From NCBI GenBank assembly GCA_018398765.1, contig JAHBMJ010003402.1:64001-89451 (forward strand): a DNA stretch of 25,451 bases, in the 5' to 3' direction. This DNA comes from Chromera velia. Its lineage: Eukaryota; Sar; Chromeraceae. Numbering within the stretch: position 1 is the stretch's first letter; each line of letters opens with the position of its first letter. Both the position numbers and the translations under genes were made by a program. This document shows, piece by piece, positions 20,266-25,451 of the stretch. The notes beneath the pieces were generated by a model that saw nothing but the letters and a program-made list of their open reading frames with translations, did not search any database and was not told the DNA's origin.

Positions 20266-21107
20266 GACAGACTGACAGACAGAAACATACATACATACAG
20301 ACAGACAGACAGACAGACAGGAGACATACGTACATACATACAGACGGACAGACAGACAGAGCGCTCCAGACAGACCCTAGTGTTGTTGTGTTGATGTTCG
20401 TCCGCGATCTGTCTTGCCTTTTCTCTGTAGCCGCACCCTTTTCTCTGTAGCCGCACCCTTCCTTCCCTCCTTCCTTATTCATTTCCTTACGGAAGCATGC
20501 CATCCCACTTTTCTCTCCGCGTGCGCCTTCCTGCAGAGATGGCAACGTTGTTGCGTCAGAAGTTTGAGAGAAGACTTGTCGACCGTTTGGGGGAGTCGCT
20601 CTTTCGGGATCCCATCAAAACGAGGTTCGTAGGCGTAGGTTTATCTTCAAAGTCAGGCGACTGAAGTTTGACCGTGCGCAGAAATGTTTTTTGATTTTTC
20701 GGACAGAAACCATAAAAGAGTCACTCGGACGGCATCCAAAAATTCAGGACGGTGAGGGAATGTGCAGGAGTGGATTTGTCTGTTTTTCGTTTCGTTTCTT
20801 TTGGTTTGATGCATTGAGTGTTTCGATGCATGCAAACAGACATACACTGAGACATCTGTTCCCTCTCCTAGATACTTGCCATGCAGAAGAGAAACAGAGG
20901 AAAAAGCGTCTATCTGCATCATATGTCTGTTTGTATCGTTTTAGAGGAAGCGTTACAAGTGCGCTCCATGGTTATTGGCCTTCTCCTCTGCGTGTCTGTA
21001 AGTTTTCCTGTCTTGCATTCCTTGTCGTTCTCCCTCTCAGACTGTTTGCGCGCGTCGGTTAATCTGTCTGTGTGCACTCGTCTGCTTTCGTCGCTTCGCT
21101 GCCTTTA

Positions 21108-21189
<82 letters not shown>

Positions 21190-21251
21190 CGTGTGTGTGT
21201 GTGTGTTGTGTGCATGCGTGCGTGCGCGTGTGCGTGTGCGCGGTGTGCGTA

Positions 21252-21284
<33 letters not shown>

Positions 21285-23339
21285 ATGCGTGCGTGCGTGC
21301 GTGTGCGCGTGTGCGTGTGCGTATGCGTGTGTGCGTGTGTGTGTGTGTGTGTGTGAGTGTGTGAGCGTGCGTGTGTGTGTGGATCTAATCCTTCCATCTA
21401 TCCTCCAAGCTTTGCAGAGACGTATCTCAAGCATTCGACCGGGAGATTTGGGACACCCACTCCAGGATGGCAGTCAGTCCTGCATCATCTAATGCTCTTC
21501 TCTCTCCCTTAGCATCTTGCAGCAATTGGCATTACTTTGTGTAACCATCCATCTTTCTGCGTATCTTTTGGTCACTGTCTCGTCTTGGCAGATCTCTGCA
21601 TCTGACTTCACACGTGGTTAAGAAACTTCAGCTGCCGCCAAATTCGCGTGGCGGCCGATCTTCTACTGGGGTGATTGCAATCTCTGGAGAAGGCCCTAAG
21701 CTTTCCCTCTCCCTTTTCTCTTTCGCGCACCGACGGACGGCCACACAGAGAAAGACTTCACACACCTGACAAATCCACTCACCTGCATGCATGCAGGACG
21801 CTTTAAGGCGGTCTGCTTCGTATATCGAGAAGCCGCCTCTTCCGATAGAGGACGTGGCCGTGTGAGTGTGCGTGTGTGTCTTTGTGAATCTTGTTTCGCT
21901 TTCTTTCTTTGACTGTCCAGACAGAGAGATACACAGACAAACAAACAGACAGAAATGCAGACAGAAAGAAAGAAAGAAAGAAATGTCCTGCAGATCTATT
22001 TGTGTTGCTTGAATGAATCTTCGATCCTTTTTTTCCCTTTTCGTCTGTCTGTCTCAGATAGACAAGAAGAGGAGAGATGCACAGTCTGTTCTCGGCGAAT
22101 GTGGGTCTCTCTACGCTGCTTTCTGATTTCTTTCCTCGTCGCTTGCTTCCGCTTTTTTCTTTTCAATTCTTCCAATCCTTCTTCCCTCTCTCCCCGTTTT
22201 TTCCCTCTCTCTCTCTCTCTCTCTGTGCATGCCTTGCCTCTTTCACGGGGGGGGTTCCTTTCCTTCATTCCTGTCTGCCTGCAGGGCGTCTCATCATGAA
22301 CTGCATCCGATTCTTTTTGAGCAGGTCGGTCGCTTCAGCGTGCATCCGATGGGTTCATCGGTGAACTGGTTTTGATGAGTCTCTCTCTCTCTTTATTTCT
22401 TTGTGTCTGCGTATGTGGAGACTGATAAAAAAAGAGAAACTGCATGCATGTCTGTCCGTCCCTACGTCTGTCCGTTCGAATTTCCGCTTCGTTGTCCTGT
22501 TCCCTTTGAGGGAAATTTTCTGATCCTGCTTGCACCTCTGTTTCTGGGTCCGTCTGAATTAATAGGGCTGCCTGTCGTCTTTTTCCTTTCTTTGTCTATC
22601 ATATCATCTGTCTCATATGAGTCTCCCGCGTGGACCCCGCCGGCCTCCTTCATTCATTTTATTAATATCTGTGTCAGGAAGACCGTCTGGACGTCCGTAT
22701 CTCCTGCAGGAAGGATACATGCGTGCACGCAAACACTCGATCGATCGGTGGATCGAGCGATGCAAAAAAGAAAGAAGTAAATGTGCTTGGTTCTCCTTTA
22801 TGCAATGCAGACATACGAACCGACAGACGGAGAGGAGGGACCGTCACAAAAAGCGCCGTCGTTCGCTGTCAGCGCGGCGGCATCGGGTGCAGGTGGAGAG
22901 GGAGGGAGGAGGGCAGCGTCGTCGTCCATGGCGGGGGCAGGGGCAGAAGGAGACGTCCGTCCGTTGGTTTCTTTTCCTTTTTTTGTTTTGCCTCTTTCCG
23001 GTCCCTCTAATCTGTATGACTACTGCATTGTCCACTTCCTCTTCACAATGTCACGGTTGCTTGCCTGCTCGCGTGTTTTTTTTTTGCCTCCAGTGCCGAT
23101 TCTTCAGCATTGCTTTTTCTCGATTTTGCGTGTGGTCTGCATGGGTGATTTTGTATGTGCTGTGAACAGGGCAGCCTTCCTCTAGAAAGGCTCTTCCTCT
23201 TCGTCCCTGAGTTCATTCCTATTTTTTGCCGTTAGCGGTACACTGCCGGCCCTGGGGCTTCCTTCTTCCGTTGCATGCAGGTCTTTGGGTTCTCGTATTT
23301 GTCTGTTTGTTTGTTTGTTGATCTGCCTTTTCCTCCATG

Positions 23340-23385
<46 letters not shown>

Positions 23386-23932
23386 CCACCTGCCTCCATG
23401 CAGTCCACTCTCGAACTTCCCTGCGCACCCAAACGGTACCAGGGCGTCCATCTTTTCGTTCTCGTGCACGGATTTCAGGGTGGGTAAGCAGGTTGGCGGA
23501 GAAGGGCAGAGAATTAAGAGGAAAGGAGTGAGTGGCCCTCGTGGAAGACGTGGAAATTGTCTGAGGGAGGTCCTTCTGATCTGCCATGTATTGTCTTTTT
23601 TTTTCCGATTCTTTTTCTTCAGGCGTTCTAGTCCTCCAGAAGCCTCTCTCCATGCGCTTTTCCTCGCGAGACTGCGCCCTCATTCTTCAACCAGCTCTGC
23701 CTCCCTGATTTCTTCTTTCGTCCGTCCCCCCGTCCCTCGTTCACGCAGTGCCTCTCTTTGCCACAGACAGAAAGCGTAGCAAGCACATTCCTCCCCCTTT
23801 CTCCCTTCCCTCCCATCCGCCTTCTGCCTGCAGGTAACTCCTACGACATGAGGCTGTTGAAGTCCCACCTGACGCTTCTTTTTCCAGAATTGATCGTGCA
23901 CTCCTCCACTGCAAACGAAGACGCAACAGAGG
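14025..23932 (+). CDS. FAM135-family protein with C-terminal DUF676 esterase domain, 3' end outside the window
   Basis: Exons joined by phase: 14025-14144, 14344-14496, 15250-15426, 16032-16095, 16495-16545, 16945-17007, 17441-~17640 (end unresolved), 17701-17993, 18458-18604, 18858-19321, 19936-19987, 20537-20624, 21418-21472, 21513-21538, 21592-21670, 21797-21861, 22285-22324, 22811-22954, 23404-23479, 23834-23932. The start (gcgacaATGG) opens MAVMGIVEIVLHFDTFRNID, then LFHQGIYHLRARI. Later come FKIVSYTLHKLHRV and HEYVSLVFDEFHF. This order matches the N-terminal FAM135 domain (DUF3657). The middle is disordered and Pro/Gly-rich, with helical pieces such as LYSLWHKFLGLL and DVSQAFDREIWDTHSRMA. 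The last exons read GVHLFVLVHGFQGNSYDMRL, the oxyanion/HG strand that opens DUF676 lipase-like serine esterases. The catalytic GxSxG and the Asp/His lie beyond the window, so activity cannot be judged. In animals FAM135 is poorly characterised, so the substrate is unknown. Eight or more introns carry microsatellites. Confidence 0.85.
15129..15247. repeat. (CATA)n and (CTTT)n microsatellites before exon 3
   Basis: ACATACATACATACATACATACAA-type repeats at 15129-15150 are followed by thirteen or so CTTT units at 15196-15247. The CTTT run ends in tcttttcag and so forms the polypyrimidine tract of the acceptor at 15249/15250. Confidence 0.9.
15510..15720. repeat. Four-copy poly(A)-linked 55-bp element in FAM135 intron 3
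   Basis: The core tccgggcagcagaaggaggc, followed by cctccccaatgaaatgaa, starts at 15530, 15586, 15639 and 15694, giving spacings of 56, 53 and 55. Each core is preceded by 8-13 A, and copy 1 ends in a run of about ten T. Copy 1 differs by one base (aagggggcc). The last copy breaks off after cctccccagg. On the other strand each unit would be a T-run-terminated cassette. Confidence 0.95.
16151..16180. repeat. (TTCC)n microsatellite in FAM135 intron 4
   Basis: Seven to eight TTCC units in the intron after the exon at 16032-16095. Confidence 0.9.
16419..16491. repeat. (GT)n tract acting as the 3' end of an intron
   Basis: About 36 GT units, with three GC variants, end directly in gcag at 16491-16494, the acceptor of the 51-nt exon 5. 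There is no pyrimidine tract beside the acceptor. A single N at 16418, after a run of C, marks an uncertain base. Confidence 0.95.
16546..16632. repeat. (GAGT)n tract beginning at a splice donor
   Basis: The exon 5 donor is gtgagt, and the same four bases then repeat about twenty times (gtgagtgagtgagtgagtag, then more). Every unit recreates a consensus donor. A related (GTGA)n run recurs at about 16820-16850. Confidence 0.92.
16705..16755. repeat. (CA)n(GA)n compound microsatellite
   Basis: About 24 bases of CA followed by about 26 bases of GA in intron 5 of the FAM135 gene. Confidence 0.9.
18126..18190. repeat. (GT)n microsatellite with a GTTT start
   Basis: GTTT units at 18139-18155 lead into a GT tract of about 35 bases in the intron after exon 17701-17993. 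Confidence 0.9.
18318..18418. repeat. Two (ATGG)n tracts
   Basis: Five units of GGAT at about 18319-18339 and eight units of ATGG at 18385-18418, both upstream of the exon at 18458. They lie 45 bases apart. Confidence 0.9.
19609..19631. repeat. (GA)n microsatellite
   Basis: About eleven GA units in the intron between exons 18858-19321 and 19936-19987. Confidence 0.9.
20203..20358. repeat. Compound CAGA / CA / CATA repeat
   Basis: About 155 bases of CAGA runs interrupted by CA (20231-20261) and CATA (20286-20299) blocks and by near-duplicates of agacagaaacata at about 20216-20228 and 20276-20288. It is intronic. Confidence 0.92.
20419..20458. repeat. Perfect 20-bp tandem duplication
   Basis: ttttctctgtagccgcaccc occurs twice in a row. 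Each copy looks like a weak acceptor (pyrimidines then tag) about 80-100 bases before the exon at 20537. Confidence 0.95.
21108..21381. repeat. (CT)n(GT)n and mixed GC/GT repeat, the longest in the FAM135 introns
   Basis: About 25 bases of CT are followed by more than 50 bases of GT, then degenerate GTGCGT/GCATGCGT units to 21381. The repeat ends 36 bases before the exon at 21418. Confidence 0.95.
23343..23384. repeat. (CT)n(GT)n microsatellite before the first esterase exon
   Basis: About 28 bases of CT followed by about 14 bases of GT, ending 20 bases before the exon that encodes the esterase domain start. Confidence 0.9.
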
Positions 23933-23978
23933 GTGGGTGGGTGGGTACGTTGGCTTTGAAATAAAGTGTAGACCTGCG

Positions 23979-24044
23979 TTTTCCGTACGGAAAATCATCA
24001 GGACACAGGGGAACGAAATTCCATGCACCACCTTTCGGTGCATG
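23979..24044. other. Perfect 16-bp palindrome and an adjacent 8-bp inverted repeat
   Basis: ttttccgtacggaaaa (23979-23994) is its own reverse complement. At 24022-24029 catgcacc pairs with ggtgcatg at 24037-24044 around a 7-base loop, exactly at the head of the 106-bp array. Confidence 0.8.
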
Positions 24045-25451
24045 TCTGCGGGGCTCTTTGTTTTCGATCAGTCTCTTCCCTCCCTCCCTGTGTGTCTCTG
24101 TTTATGTGTGCGTTCGAGCTCTATCTCCCCTCACCAACTTTCGGTGCATGTCTGCGGGGCTCTTTGTTTTCGATCAGTCTCTTCCCTCCCTCCCTGTGTG
24201 TCTCTGTTTATGTGTGCGTTCGAGCTCTATCTCCCCTCACCAACTTTCGGTGCATGTCTGCGGGGCTCTTTGTTTTCGATCAGTCTCTTCCCTCCCTCCC
24301 TGTGTGTCTCTGTTTATGTGTGCGTTCGAGCTCTATCTCCCCTCACCAACTTTCGGTGCATGTCTGCGGGGCTCTTTGTTTTCGATCAGTCTCTTCCCTC
24401 CCTCCCTGTGTGTCTCTGTTTATGTGTGCGTTCGAGCTCTATCTCCCCTCACCAACTTTCGGTGCATGTCTGCGGGGCTCTTTGTTTTCGATCAGTCTCT
24501 TCCCTCCCTCCCTGTGTGTCTCTGTTTATGTGTGCGTTCGAGCTCTATCTCCCCTCACCAACTTTCGGTGCATGTCTGCGGGGCTCTTTGTTTTCGATCA
24601 GTCTCTTCCCTCCCTCCCTGTGTGTCTCTGTTTATGTGTGCGTTCGAGCTCTATCTCCCCTCACCAACTTTCGGTGCATGTCTGCGGGGCTCTTTGTTTT
24701 CGATCAGTCTCTTCCCTCCCTCCCTGTGTGTCTCTGTTTATGTGTGCGTTCGAGCTCTATCTCCCCTCACCAACTTTCGGTGCATGTCTGCGGGGCTCTT
24801 TGTTTTCGATCAGTCTCTTCCCTCCCTCCCTGTGTGTCTCTGTTTATGTGTGCGTTCGAGCTCTATCTCCCCTCACCAACTTTCGGTGCATGTCTGCGGG
24901 GCTCTTTGTTTTCGATCAGTCTCTTCCCTCCCTCCCTGTGTGTCTCTGTTTATGTGTGCGTTCGAGCTCTATCTCCCCTCACCAACTTTCGGTGCATGTC
25001 TGCGGGGCTCTTTGTTTTCGATCAGTCTCTTCCCTCCCTCCCTGTGTGTCTCTGTTTATGTGTGCGTTCGAGCTCTATCTCCCCTCACCAACTTTCGGTG
25101 CATGTCTGCGGGGCTCTTTGTTTTCGATCAGTCTCTTCCCTCCCTCCCTGTGTGTCTCTGTTTATGTGTGCGTTCGAGCTCTATCTCCCCTCACCAACTT
25201 TCGGTGCATGTCTGCGGGGCTCTTTGTTTTCGATCAGTCTCTTCCCTCCCTCCCTGTGTGTCTCTGTTTATGTGTGCGTTCGAGCTCTATCTCCCCTCAC
25301 CAACTTTCGGTGCATGTCTGCGGGGCTCTTTGTTTTCGATCAGTCTCTTCCCTCCCTCCCTGTGTGTCTCTGTTTATGTGTGCGTTCGAGCTCTATCTCC
25401 CCTCACCAACTTTCGGTGCATGTCTGCGGGGCTCTTTGTTTTCGATCAGTC
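24033..25451. repeat. 106-bp tandem minisatellite, 13 full copies plus a partial, at the contig end
   Basis: The unit begins tttcggtgcatgtctgcggg and ends ctcccctcaccaac. It recurs every 106 bases (24033, 24139, 24245 and so on to 25411) with no differences that I can see. It carries cccgtgtgtctctgtttatg-like and ccctccctccctgtg words. The period is not a multiple of three and all frames are interrupted, so it is not coding. It follows a gtgggt donor and so lies inside a FAM135 intron. The true copy number is unknown because the window stops inside it. Confidence 0.97.

Noticed and set aside
20691-21062. Extra FAM135 exons at about 20707-20751 and 20883-20997
   Set aside because: Their phases do not fit cleanly. 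Joining 20624 directly to 21418 keeps phase and gives a coherent helix (FRDPIKTRDVSQAFDREIW).
21137-21364. Cys/Val-rich and His/Thr-rich open frames
   Set aside because: They are translations of the GT/CA microsatellite.
22676-22772. Possible FAM135 exon (EDRLDVRISCRKD or GRPYLLQEGYMRARK)
   Set aside because: Two frames are open and neither is compelling. Joining 22324 to 22811 is already in phase.
24033-25451. CRISPR array or coding repeat
   Set aside because: The units are directly adjacent with no unique spacers, the host is a eukaryote, and the 106-bp period breaks the reading frame.

Overview
The window is nuclear DNA of a eukaryote with many introns. The coding regions are broken into short exons with GT..AG boundaries. 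The introns and spacers are packed with di- and tetranucleotide repeats. There is no sign of bacterial gene organisation, rRNA, tRNA, CRISPR or an insertion sequence. The mixed base composition, the abundance of TGCATGC(A) words near gene starts and the intron style suggest an alveolate such as a chromerid alga or a coccidian. That placement is an inference; no gene here fixes the species.

Layout. (1) 1-2100: weak, unconnected exon-like segments and microsatellites. (2) 2200-3000: a block much richer in A+T than its surroundings. (3) 3014-5337, minus strand: a multi-exon gene for a probable membrane protein, read across an apparent one-base frame slip in a G run. (4) 5338-6028: a divergent promoter region. 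(5) 6029-7123, plus strand: an intronless 364-residue proline/tyrosine-rich protein with a charged helix, family unknown. (6) 7635-8863: weak minus-strand exons around a second AT-rich block. (7) 9272-13433 (perhaps to about 13.9 kb), minus strand: a multi-exon gene. It has a coiled-coil N-terminal part and a large last exon with twelve copies of a motif spaced like an IQ motif, but with Ser or Thr in place of the Gln. (8) 14025 to beyond the window, plus strand: a gene of about 20 exons for a FAM135-family protein. It has the N-terminal FAM135 domain (DUF3657) and the beginning of a C-terminal DUF676 serine-esterase/lipase domain. (9) 24033-25451: thirteen and a partial copy of a 106-bp minisatellite inside a FAM135 intron. 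The contig ends in this array before the catalytic serine is reached.

Genes (7) and (8) are head to head and may share a promoter. So may genes (3) and (5). I found no evidence that the genes form one pathway. I joined exons by matching reading phase across GT/AG sites, and these joins need transcript support.

Most unusual points: the array of Gln-less IQ-like repeats; splice donors that are the first unit of a GTGA or GTCA tetranucleotide repeat; a 51-nt exon wedged between (GT)n and (GAGT)n; the perfect 106-bp intronic minisatellite; and a four-copy poly(A)-linked 55-bp element in FAM135 intron 3.
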